This document shows positions 1 through 7,132 of a DNA stretch of 32,414 nucleotides, piece by piece. The translations under genes were made by a program, and so were the position numbers. The DNA is from an uncultured Porphyromonadaceae bacterium. GTDB taxonomy: Bacteria; Bacteroidota; Bacteroidia; Bacteroidales; Muribaculaceae. The notes beneath the pieces are model-generated. The model was not told the origin of the DNA, made no database searches, and saw only the letters and a program-made list of their open reading frames with translations. The stretch's first letter is position 1, and each line of letters starts with the position of its first letter. The DNA lies in NCBI GenBank assembly GCA_900550395.1, contig URSD01000029.1, forward strand, positions 1 to 32,414, read 5' to 3'.

Positions 1-40
1 TGGTACTGCGAAAGTGGGAGAGTAGGTAACCGCCCCCTGT
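1..40 (+). rRNA. rrf: 5S rRNA, 3' end only
   Basis: The first ~38 bases match the 3' part of a bacterial 5S rRNA: a GGTACTGC segment, then GGGAGAGTAGGT, the conserved helix near the 3' end. A strong terminator follows at once, as expected for the last gene of a 16S-23S-5S operon. The rest of the gene lies outside the window and the exact 3' end is uncertain by a few bases. Confidence 0.8.
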
Positions 41-42
41 CC

Positions 43-85
43 GAACCCCGGACTTCCTCACGGAAGCTCCGGGGTTCTCCTTTTT
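43..85 (+). terminator. Rho-independent terminator of the rRNA operon
   Basis: GAACCCCGGA (43-52) pairs with TCCGGGGTTC (68-77); the stem continues through TTCC/GGAA around a TCAC loop, with one bulged base, and a run of five T follows at 81-85. It closes the rRNA operon and insulates it from dnaX downstream. Confidence 0.9.
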
Positions 86-116
86 ACAGCCTTTGTTCTT
101 ATTCAACGAAAAATTC

Positions 117-147
117 TTGCGTTGTGCTTCAATTTTAGTTAACTTTG
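117..147 (+). promoter_or_regulatory. dnaX promoter (Bacteroidota type)
   Basis: TTG at 117-119, 20 bp, then TAACTTTG at 140-147 fit the Bacteroidota -33/-7 consensus (TTTG, N19-21, TAnnTTTG). Only 6 nt separate the -7 box from the ATG at 154, so the transcript probably starts at or within 1-3 nt of the start codon. Confidence 0.75.
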
Positions 148-153
148 CATTCT

Positions 154-1887
154 ATGGAAAACTATGTTGTTTCGGCACGGAAGTATCGCCCGTCGACGTT
201 CGCAAGCGTGGTGGGACAGGATGCGCTGACGGCGACGCTGAAGAATGCGATCGCTACGGATCGTCTGGCGCATGCCTATCTGTTCTGCGGCTCGCGCGGC
301 GTGGGCAAGACTTCCTGCGCCCGTATTTTTGCAAAGACTATCAACTGCACGCAGCGTACGCCGGAGGGCGAGGCCTGCAACGAGTGCGCGTCGTGCCGTG
401 AGTTCAACCAGAACCGTTCGTTCAACATCATAGAGCTTGACGCGGCCAGCAACAACGGCGTGGACGACATGCGCGCGCTGATAGAGCAGGTGATGGTGCC
501 TCCGACGGAGGGCCGCTACCGCGTGTTCATCGTCGACGAGGTGCACATGCTGTCGACGCAGGCCTTCAACGCGTTCCTGAAGACGCTGGAGGAGCCGCCG
601 GCCCATGCCATCTTCATCCTGGCGACGACGGAGAAGCATAAGATAATACCCACGATTCTGTCGCGCTGCCAGATTTTCGATTTCAACCGCATCACGGTGA
701 CCGACATGGTGGCCCACCTCACGCGCGTGGCGCATAACGAGGGCATCACGGCGGAGCCTGCCGCGCTGGGCGTGATAGCCCGAAAGGCCGACGGCGCCAT
801 GCGCGACGCGCTCTCGATATTCGACCAGGTGGCGGCTTCGTCGCGCGGCAACATCACGTACCGCAGCACCATCGAGAACCTGAACGTGCTGGACCATGCC
901 TACTACTCGCAGCTGGTGGACGCTTTCGCGGCCGGCGACGTGCCGCGCGCGCTGCTGATATACAAGGAGGTGCGCGACAAGGGCTTCGACTCGCAGTTCT
1001 TTGTCAACGGGCTGGCGCAGTATCTGCGCGACATCATGGTGGCCGCCAATCCGGCGACGCGCTCGCTGCTTGAGGCCGACGACCAGGTGCGCGACGAGAT
1101 GGCTGCCGTGGCTGCAAAGGTGAATCCGCAGTTCATATACACGGCTCTCGATCTGCTGAACAGCGCCGACCTGAACTACCGTCTGGCCGGCAACCGCCAG
1201 TTGCTGGTGGAGCTTACGCTCATAAAACTGTGCCAACAATTACGCCCCTCGCCTGACAAGAGCCCCGACAAGGGCGGCGAGGGGCGGCTGAAAGCTCTTA
1301 AGCCTGCCTCGGCCGAGCAGCAGGCGCCTGCGCCTGTGCCCCCCGCGGCGCCGACCGTCGCCCCGCAGCCTGCCACAGCGCCCGCAACGCCAGCACCGGC
1401 ACCGGCAGCTCCTACGCCGTCGCCGCAAGCGCCCTTGCGCAAGCCGCGCATCGTGAACAGCGGGCCGTCGCTGCACGCGCGTCCGGCGGCCGCGGCACAG
1501 GCCGCGGAGGCGCCCAGGCTGCGCAGCGAGGAGTATACCGCCGACGCAGTGGAGCACTTCTGGCGCGCCTACATCACCGACCATCCGCAGGCTCACGTCA
1601 TTTGCAGCACGATGGAGGCATCCTGCCCGACGCTCATAGAGGGACACCGCTGGCTCATGAGCGTGGGCAGCGACACGCAGCGCGACCTCGTGGCCGGCGC
1701 CATGCCGGACATTCTGCGCTACATGCGCGACCGGCTGCGTAACGACAGCTTCACGGTGGAGATACACGTCGACGAGGGCGAGCCCACGCCGGAGATATGG
1801 AACCGCAGCGAGCTGCTCAGCCACATGGTGGACGACTCGCCGGAATTTCTGAAATTTGTCAAGGAGTTTAAACTTACACTCGACTGA
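154..1887 (+). CDS. dnaX: DNA polymerase III subunits gamma/tau
   Basis: 577-aa clamp-loader ATPase that opens the sliding clamp at the replication fork. Visible: Walker A GSRGVGKT (res. 46-53), four zinc cysteines (C65, C75, C78, C81), Walker B VFIVDEVH (124-131), and the SRC sensor motif in PTILSRCQ. AAA+ and lid domains fill the first ~360 residues; a Pro/Ala-rich linker (~385-455) leads to a C-terminal tau-like domain. ATG 154 is preferred over an in-frame TTG at 145 because 145 lies inside the -7 promoter box and the family begins at this methionine. The TGA (1885-1887) overlaps the ATG of proB by one base, so the two are translationally coupled. I see no A-AAA-AAG slippery site of the kind that makes gamma in E. 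coli. A palindromic insertion-like stretch lies at 1244-1285. Confidence 0.97.
   Translation: MENYVVSARKYRPSTFASVVGQDALTATLKNAIATDRLAHAYLFCGSRGVGKTSCARIFAKTINCTQRTPEGEACNECASCREFNQNRSFNIIELDAASNNGVDDMRALIEQVMVPPTEGRYRVFIVDEVHMLSTQAFNAFLKTLEEPPAHAIFILATTEKHKIIPTILSRCQIFDFNRITVTDMVAHLTRVAHNEGITAEPAALGVIARKADGAMRDALSIFDQVAASSRGNITYRSTIENLNVLDHAYYSQLVDAFAAGDVPRALLIYKEVRDKGFDSQFFVNGLAQYLRDIMVAANPATRSLLEADDQVRDEMAAVAAKVNPQFIYTALDLLNSADLNYRLAGNRQLLVELTLIKLCQQLRPSPDKSPDKGGEGRLKALKPASAEQQAPAPVPPAAPTVAPQPATAPATPAPAPAAPTPSPQAPLRKPRIVNSGPSLHARPAAAAQAAEAPRLRSEEYTADAVEHFWRAYITDHPQAHVICSTMEASCPTLIEGHRWLMSVGSDTQRDLVAGAMPDILRYMRDRLRNDSFTVEIHVDEGEPTPEIWNRSELLSHMVDDSPEFLKFVKEFKLTLD
1244..1285. repeat. 10-bp inverted repeat inside dnaX linker
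   Basis: GCCCCTCGCC (1244-1253) and GGCGAGGGGC (1276-1285) are perfect inverted repeats with a 22-base loop. They encode PSPDKSPDKGGEGR exactly where the conserved AAA+/lid region ends and the low-complexity linker starts. This could be a REP-like palindrome tolerated in a disordered linker, or simply GC-rich coding sequence. Confidence 0.5.
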
Positions 1888-2990
1888 TGGCACATTACAG
1901 ACGCATAACAGTTAAGATAGGCAGCAACGTGCTGACGCGCCGCGACGGCACTCTCGACTTCACGCGCATGAGCGCGCTGGTGGACCAGGTGGTGGCGCTG
2001 CGCCGCGCCGGCATCGAGGTTGTGGTGATTTCCTCCGGCGCCGTGGCTTCGGGCCGCAGCGAGCTGCGCGGCTGCACTCCGGCCGACGAGGTGTCGGCGC
2101 GCCAGCTCTACAGCGCCGTGGGTCAGGCCAAACTGATAAACCGCTATTTCGAGCTCTTCCGCGACCACGGCATGGTGTGCGGCCAGGTGCTCACCACGAA
2201 AGAGAACCTCTCGACACGCCGCCACTACCTGAACCAGCAGCACTGCATCGAGGTGATGCTGCGCGCGGGGGTGGTGCCGATTGTCAACGAGAACGACACC
2301 GTGAGCGTCACGGAGCTGATGTTCACCGACAACGACGAGCTCTCCGGCCTCGTAGCCACCATGACCGATTCCGACGTGCTGGTGATTCTCAGCAACATAG
2401 ACGGCATCTACACCGGCGACCCCGCCGACCCGTCGTCGACCCTCATACGGCGCGTGGATGCCGACAGCGAAATCAGCTCGTGTATCCTGTCGACACGTTC
2501 GTCGATGGGCCGCGGCGGCATGACTACCAAATACCGCATCGCCCGCAAGGTGGCGGCCGAGGGCATAGCCGTGGCGATAGCCAACGGCAAGCGCGACGCC
2601 ATCCTCACCGACCTGCTCCTCGGCGACAGTGCCGCCACGCCGCACACGCTGTTCGTGCCGGCTGAACGGCGTCCTAGCAGTCTGCGCAAGTGGATAGCCC
2701 ACAGCGACACGTTCGCCAAAGGGACGCTGCTTGTGGACGATGGCGCCGCGCGGGCGCTCCGTGCCGGAGGCGCCTCCCTGCTCGCGGTGGGCGTCACGGC
2801 CGCCGACGGCGATTTTGAACGGGACGACATAGTGTGCGTGGCCGCCCCGGACGGCTCCACTGTGGCCTGGGGACGCACCGCCTACAGCGCCGCAGAGGTG
2901 GCCGAGGCCATAGGCCGTCCCGGACTCAATCCCGTAATTCATGCCGACTACCTCTATGTGGATGAGAACGACGTGTTCCGCGACAGGTAG
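1887..2990 (+). CDS. proB: glutamate 5-kinase
   Basis: 367 aa, the standard length for the form with an amino-acid-kinase domain plus C-terminal PUA domain. It phosphorylates L-glutamate to gamma-glutamyl phosphate, the first and feedback-controlled step of proline synthesis, in the cytosol. Visible family motifs: VVISSGAVASGRSEL near residue 50, NENDTVS and FTDNDELSGLVA near 135-155, DGIYTGDP and SSMGRGGMTTK near 170-215. The start ATG (1887-1889) overlaps the dnaX stop by one base. proA follows after 30 bp, so ProB and ProA, which act in sequence on an unstable intermediate, are made from one transcript. Confidence 0.97.
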   Translation: MAHYRRITVKIGSNVLTRRDGTLDFTRMSALVDQVVALRRAGIEVVVISSGAVASGRSELRGCTPADEVSARQLYSAVGQAKLINRYFELFRDHGMVCGQVLTTKENLSTRRHYLNQQHCIEVMLRAGVVPIVNENDTVSVTELMFTDNDELSGLVATMTDSDVLVILSNIDGIYTGDPADPSSTLIRRVDADSEISSCILSTRSSMGRGGMTTKYRIARKVAAEGIAVAIANGKRDAILTDLLLGDSAATPHTLFVPAERRPSSLRKWIAHSDTFAKGTLLVDDGAARALRAGGASLLAVGVTAADGDFERDDIVCVAAPDGSTVAWGRTAYSAAEVAEAIGRPGLNPVIHADYLYVDENDVFRDR

Positions 2991-3020
2991 GTGGTATACA
3001 TTCATCCAAATGCACCAATT

Positions 3021-4256
3021 ATGAAAACCATATTCAAGAACGCCCGGGCGGCCGCCGCAGTGTTGCAGGCCACGGGCGAAGACAAGATAAACGATACACT
3101 GCGGACGTTGGCCCGCAACATCGAGGCCGGCACAGGGCGCCTGCTGGAGGCCAACGAGGCCGACATGAAGCGCATGGACCCCGCCAATCCGAAGTGCGAC
3201 CGCCTGCGGCTGACGCCCGAGCGCATCGCCGACATAGCGCGCGGGGTGCTGGACGTGGGGGCGCTGCCGTCGCCCGTAGGGCGCGTGCTCGACGAACGCG
3301 TGCGCCCCAACGGCCTGCGCATTGCCAGGGTGGCCGTGCCCTTCGGCGTCATAGGCGTCATCTATGAGGCACGTCCCAACGTCACATTCGATGTGTTCGC
3401 CTTGTGCTTCAAGGCCGGTAGCGCCGTGTTGCTCAAGGGCGGACATGAGGCCGCCGAGACCAACCGCGTTGCCGAGGCCATAATACGCGAGACACTTGCC
3501 GAAGCCGGCCTACCCGAAGCATGCGCCACGCTGCTGCCCGACGGCCGCGAGGCCACGTCGGAACTGCTCGGCGCGCGCGGCGAGGTGGACCTGATAATAC
3601 CGCGAGGCAGCCGTGCGCTGATAGACTTCGTGCGCGACAATGCCCGCGTGCCCGTCATAGAGACCGGCGCCGGCGTGTGCCACACCTATTTCCACCACTC
3701 CGGCGACATCGCCACGGCATGCGACATAGTGCTGAACGCCAAGACGCGCCGCGTGAGCGTGTGCAACGCCCTGGACTGCCTCATCGTTGACCGTTCTCGC
3801 CTCGACGCACTGCCCGCGCTGTGCTATGCGCTGGCCGAACAGAACGTACACATATACGCCGACGAGGAGGCCTACGCAGCCCTGGACGGCGCGTATCCGC
3901 TGCTACACCACGCGACCGCCGACGACTTCGGGCGTGAATGGCTGGACTACAAGATGAGCGTGGCAACTGTGGGCGGCATCGACGAGGCCCTCGACTTCAT
4001 AGCCCGCTACGGGTCGCACCACAGCGAGTGCATCGTGGCCGAGAACCGCGAGGCCATAGCGCGATTCCACCGCGATGTGGATGCGGCGTGCGTCTATGCC
4101 AACGCCTCCACGGCCTTCACGGACGGCGGCCAGTTCGGCTTCGGCGCCGAAATAGGCATCTCCACCCAGAAGCTGCATGCCCGCGGCCCGATGGCTCTTC
4201 CTGAAATAACCACGTATAAATACATCATAACCGGCTCCGGCCAGACCCGAAAATGA
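3021..4256 (+). CDS. proA: gamma-glutamyl phosphate reductase
   Basis: 411 aa. NADPH-dependent reduction of gamma-glutamyl phosphate to glutamate semialdehyde, the second step of proline synthesis. Aldehyde-dehydrogenase fold; visible motifs are VPFGVIGVIYEARPNVT (107-123), LLKGGHEA (137-144), IPRGS (193-197), ETGAGVCH (214-221) and the catalytic cysteine C248 in RRVSVCNALD. ATG 3021 is chosen over the in-frame GTG at 2991 because the family N-terminus aligns with MKTIFKNARAAA. The stop overlaps the next start as ATGA, coupling translation to the GH8 gene. Confidence 0.97.
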   Translation: MKTIFKNARAAAAVLQATGEDKINDTLRTLARNIEAGTGRLLEANEADMKRMDPANPKCDRLRLTPERIADIARGVLDVGALPSPVGRVLDERVRPNGLRIARVAVPFGVIGVIYEARPNVTFDVFALCFKAGSAVLLKGGHEAAETNRVAEAIIRETLAEAGLPEACATLLPDGREATSELLGARGEVDLIIPRGSRALIDFVRDNARVPVIETGAGVCHTYFHHSGDIATACDIVLNAKTRRVSVCNALDCLIVDRSRLDALPALCYALAEQNVHIYADEEAYAALDGAYPLLHHATADDFGREWLDYKMSVATVGGIDEALDFIARYGSHHSECIVAENREAIARFHRDVDAACVYANASTAFTDGGQFGFGAEIGISTQKLHARGPMALPEITTYKYIITGSGQTRK

Positions 4257-5455
4257 AGCGCATAGTTCTCTGTGCCGTCCTGTCGCTCACTGCCGCGGCG
4301 GCCTCGGCCACCAATCTGTTCTCGACCCTGCTCGGCAAGACGGAGGCCGAGACCGACGCCCGGCTCGACAGCCTCTGGGCATACTTCTTCACGCCGGCCG
4401 ACATAAGCCGCTATGACGCTCCCGGAGAAACATCCGTCTACTATGAGGCACCCGACGGCGAACTGGCTTTCGTGATGGACACCGGCAACAACGACGTGCG
4501 CACCGAGGGTATGTCGTACGGCATGATGATAGCCGCGCAGTTGGGCCACCGCAACGTCTTCGACAAGCTGTGGGGCTGGTCGAAAAAATATATGGCCTAC
4601 GAGGCCGGTACGCCCTGGGAGGGTTATTTCTGCTGGCAGGTGCATCCCGACGGTACCAAGTTCGGCGGCAGCAACGCCTCGGACGGCGAGCTGTACTACG
4701 TGACAGCGCTGTACGTGGCCACCGAGCGCTGGAAGGAACCCCGCTATGCGCAGGAGGCCGATGCCATACTCGGAAAAGTCATGAACAAGACCGGCGAGGG
4801 TGGCGTGTACAATCTGTTCAACCGCGACAACGCGCTCATCACGTTCGTGCCCGACAGCATAGGGCGGCACTTCACCGACCCATCGTACATGCTGCCGGCG
4901 TTTCTCGACAAATGGTCGCAGTGTGCAGGCGCCGACCGCGAGTTCTGGAGCCGTGCGGCCACGGCTGCGAGGAAGCACCTGACGGCCTCGGCGCATCCGC
5001 GTACCGGCCTGTGGCCCGACTACAGCAACTACGACGGGAGCGCCTACCGCTGGCCGCGGTCGGGCTATGACACGTCGGTGTATATGTACGATGCCATCCG
5101 CTGCGCCATGAATGCCGGTATGGACTATTACCTCTGCGGCAAGGACCGCGACGCACAGCGCGAGGTGCTGCGCAAGCTGTTGCGGTTCTTCAAGGACGAG
5201 GGATTCAGGCATGCGCGATTCGCGCTGGACGGTACACCCATCGGCAATGACGGCTATTCCTGCGGCATGGCGGGTGCCAACGCCGTGGGTGCGTTTGCCT
5301 TAGCTGACTCCGATTCGGAGGCCGACCGTGCCCTCGCCCGCGAGTATGTGCAGCGGCTGTGGGACACCGTGCCTCCGTCGGGCAAATACCGCTACTTCGA
5401 GGGAATGGTCTATTTCCTGAGCATGCTGCACACGGCGGGAAGGTTCGGGCTGTGA
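4253..5455 (+). CDS. secreted glycoside hydrolase family 8 enzyme, exo-oligoxylanase-like
   Basis: 400 aa with a signal peptide (res. 1-19, ends ASA). The body matches GH8, closest in motif to the reducing-end-xylose-releasing exo-oligoxylanases: DVRTEGMSYGMMIA holds the proposed general acid E85; NASDGELYYVTALY holds D144; MYDAIRCAMN holds D280, the proposed base. It probably trims xylo-oligosaccharides in the periplasm. The substrate is inferred from motifs; an endo-xylanase or endo-glucanase is possible. It starts inside the proA stop (ATGA), so a polysaccharide enzyme is translated as the last gene of a replication/proline operon, an unexpected setting. No promoter of the consensus type is seen in front of it. 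Confidence 0.87.
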   Translation: MKRIVLCAVLSLTAAAASATNLFSTLLGKTEAETDARLDSLWAYFFTPADISRYDAPGETSVYYEAPDGELAFVMDTGNNDVRTEGMSYGMMIAAQLGHRNVFDKLWGWSKKYMAYEAGTPWEGYFCWQVHPDGTKFGGSNASDGELYYVTALYVATERWKEPRYAQEADAILGKVMNKTGEGGVYNLFNRDNALITFVPDSIGRHFTDPSYMLPAFLDKWSQCAGADREFWSRAATAARKHLTASAHPRTGLWPDYSNYDGSAYRWPRSGYDTSVYMYDAIRCAMNAGMDYYLCGKDRDAQREVLRKLLRFFKDEGFRHARFALDGTPIGNDGYSCGMAGANAVGAFALADSDSEADRALAREYVQRLWDTVPPSGKYRYFEGMVYFLSMLHTAGRFGL

Positions 5456-5469
5456 ATAGTTTAGAGTTG

Positions 5470-5717
5470 ATAGGTAAGAGGGAGGGGGGCGCGGGTTGAG
5501 CCGCAGTGAGGTTGCGCTTCGCGCCGTGAGGAGCCTGCGTTGCTCTTTTTTACGGACGCAAGCTCTCCGAGCTTGCCACGTCTGGAGGGTATTCTTGCCC
5601 CACGAATGCAGCGTAAAGCGCTGCTTATCGCGGGGTTAACCACAGGCGCGTCCTCTTCGAGGACTTGTTCTTCAGTGTATAGGTAAGAGGGGGAACGGGT
5701 GGACTTCGGCCGCAGTG
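5470..5717. repeat. hairpin-rich repeat element between convergent genes
   Basis: ATAGGTAAGAGGG occurs at 5470-5482 and 5679-5691, each followed 31 bases from its start by CCGCAGTG (5501, 5710), i.e. two diverged ~39-bp direct copies with a 209-bp period. Between them sit four short hairpins with perfect stems: GCGC-TTC-GCGC (5514-5524), GCAAGCTC-TCC-GAGCTTGC (5558-5576), GCAGCG-TAAAG-CGCTGC (5608-5624) and GTCCTC-TTC-GAGGAC (5650-5664). A minus-strand reading frame crosses it but looks like no protein I know. It is probably a dispersed non-coding repeat; other copies cannot be seen from one window. Confidence 0.5.
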
Positions 5718-5722
5718 GATGG

Positions 5723-5785
5723 GTCGGACCTGTCGGACTTGTCGGACGGGTCGGACCTGTCGGACTTGTCGGACGGGTCGGACTG
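5723..5785. repeat. 9-bp tandem repeat, seven copies
   Basis: Seven consecutive copies of GTCGGACNN start at 5723, 5732, 5741, 5750, 5759, 5768 and 5777. The last two bases cycle CT, TT, GG, so the higher-order period is 27 bp. It lies in the convergent gap between the GH8 gene and comF. Together with 5470-5717 it accounts for most of the 366 bases without a gene; I see nothing else there. Confidence 0.9.
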
Positions 5786-5821
5786 TTCTGACTTTGAGTT
5801 TTTGCTTTAGTTATAATATTG

Positions 5822-6547
5822 TCAGGGAGTGGGGAAGGCCCAGGGGTCGGCGTGGACGGCGCCGATGGTGAGGACGGAGAGGGCACGCGGGGTGGTGGCG
5901 GCTGTGAGGGCGCGCAGGGCGTCGGCGATGGTGGCTCCGGTGGTGATGACGTCGTCGACAACGGCGACATGGAGGCCGTCGAGTTCTTCGGGAAAGCGTA
6001 CGCGGATGATGCCGTTGACGTTGGTGCGCCGCTGCTCGGCGCTGCGGTGTGTCTGTGTGCGGTGGGGACGTGCGGCGCGAAGGTTGTCGCCGACGGGTAT
6101 GCCCGTGATGTCGCTGATGCCGAGGGCTATCTCCTCGCTCTGGTTGTAGCCGCGGCGCATGAGTTTGGTCCAGTGCATGGGCACGGGCAGAAGTACGTCG
6201 ATGTCGGCGAGGGCAGAGACGCCGTCGGTCTTCATTTCCGATGCGAAGATGCGTCCGGCTTCGCGCGCGAGGCGCGGCATGTGGCGGTACTTGGCGTCGC
6301 GCACGATGGCGGCGTAGGGCGATTCGCGCCGGTATTCCATCCATGCGGCGGCAAGCGTGAGGCGTAGTCCGGGGTGGGCCAGGCGTGCGACGATGCTGTT
6401 GTCGGGATCGCGGTACATGCGGGTGCGGGGAAGGCCCATGAGGCAATGCATGCACAGCGCGCGTTCGCCTCTCACGAGGGAACGGCCGCAGACGGGGCAA
6501 AGCCTCGGCAGCAGTGCTTCGGGCAGGGATTCGATAATGTGGCGCAT
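5822..6547 (-). CDS. comF: ComF family phosphoribosyltransferase-like protein
   Basis: 241 aa. N-terminal zinc-finger-like cysteines C17, C20, C32, C35, then a type I phosphoribosyltransferase fold: RRGYNQS (131-137) and the PRPP loop VVDDVITTGAT (196-206). ComF proteins help single-stranded DNA handling during natural transformation in some bacteria; many carriers are not known to be competent, so the role here is inferred. The ATG at 6547 is favoured over upstream codons because the promoter's -7 box ends just 4 nt before it. Confidence 0.93.
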   Translation of the reverse strand: MRHIIESLPEALLPRLCPVCGRSLVRGERALCMHCLMGLPRTRMYRDPDNSIVARLAHPGLRLTLAAAWMEYRRESPYAAIVRDAKYRHMPRLAREAGRIFASEMKTDGVSALADIDVLLPVPMHWTKLMRRGYNQSEEIALGISDITGIPVGDNLRAARPHRTQTHRSAEQRRTNVNGIIRVRFPEELDGLHVAVVDDVITTGATIADALRALTAATTPRALSVLTIGAVHADPWAFPTP

Positions 6548-6551
6548 CGGA

Positions 6552-6582
6552 CAAAGGTAGCGAATTTATGTTTGATAATCAA
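6552..6582 (-). promoter_or_regulatory. comF promoter, leaderless type
   Basis: On the minus strand TTG (6582-6580), 20 bp, TACCTTTG (6559-6552), then 4 nt to the ATG at 6547. It interleaves with the divergent promoter of the 6607 gene. Confidence 0.75.
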
Positions 6583-6602
6583 GAGGAAAATATATACCTT
6601 TG
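6571..6602 (+). promoter_or_regulatory. promoter of the small membrane protein gene, leaderless type
   Basis: TTTG (6571-6574), 20 bp, TACCTTTG (6595-6602), then CAGC and the ATG at 6607. It overlaps the comF promoter: the -33 box of each lies inside the spacer of the other. Confidence 0.75.
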
Positions 6603-6606
6603 CAGC

Positions 6607-7077
6607 ATGACAGCAGTGATATTTGCAAGTATTTTTACGACGGTGGAGTTTTACGTCATTGTGGCCGTGGTGGCGGCTGCGGTGGTGGCGCTGAGCGCGA
6701 TGCCGGCGCGTACGCGCCAGGCGCGGTTCTATAAGTTTGAGGGCGACCTGATGCCGGGTGACCCGGAGGCGGAGCCGCGATTGTATTTCCGCGTGATGAA
6801 AGACGGACGCGTGGAGCTGCGGCGTACGGGTCTCAGCGGCGTGGGCGACGAGGGGGCTGCCACGCTGGACGTGGAGGTGGTCGGGTTCGATGTGACGATG
6901 AACGAGGTGCTTCGTCAGGGCCGCGGTCCGGCAGTGGGCGAGGCTGTGTGGACGATGGATTTCTTCGGCCGGGAGTATTATAATATACGCTACCGGAGCG
7001 AGGCTACGGGGCGCTTTGCGGCGCTGACGCTGCATGTGCGTCCGGGAATACAGATGGAGAGGGAGTTAGGGCAGTGA
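6607..7077 (+). CDS. conserved hypothetical single-pass membrane protein
   Basis: 156 aa. One N-terminal transmembrane helix (about residues 12-31, FYVIVAVVAAAVVALSA) is followed by a ~120-residue charged domain with no motif I recognise; DGRVELRRTG and TMDFFGREYYNIRY stand out as likely beta-rich segments. I do not know its function. ATG 6607 is chosen over ATG 6568 because 6568 lies upstream of the promoter boxes at 6571-6602 and could not be on the transcript made from them. It is convergent with mgtE across 55 bp. Confidence 0.75.
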   Translation: MTAVIFASIFTTVEFYVIVAVVAAAVVALSAMPARTRQARFYKFEGDLMPGDPEAEPRLYFRVMKDGRVELRRTGLSGVGDEGAATLDVEVVGFDVTMNEVLRQGRGPAVGEAVWTMDFFGREYYNIRYRSEATGRFAALTLHVRPGIQMERELGQ

Positions 7078-7132
7078 GTTGCGCTGCGCGCAGTTAGGAG
7101 TTAGGAGTTTTCTTGCGTTCCTGCTTCCCTGA

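Noticed and set aside
1700..1887. Programmed frameshift in dnaX producing a gamma subunit
   Set aside because: No A-AAA-AAG type slippery run in the region between the AAA+ domain and the linker.
5461..5970. Long minus-strand reading frame over the convergent gap
   Set aside because: It runs through a 9-bp minisatellite and hairpin repeats, gives Pro/Thr low-complexity sequence and overlaps the true comF C-terminus.
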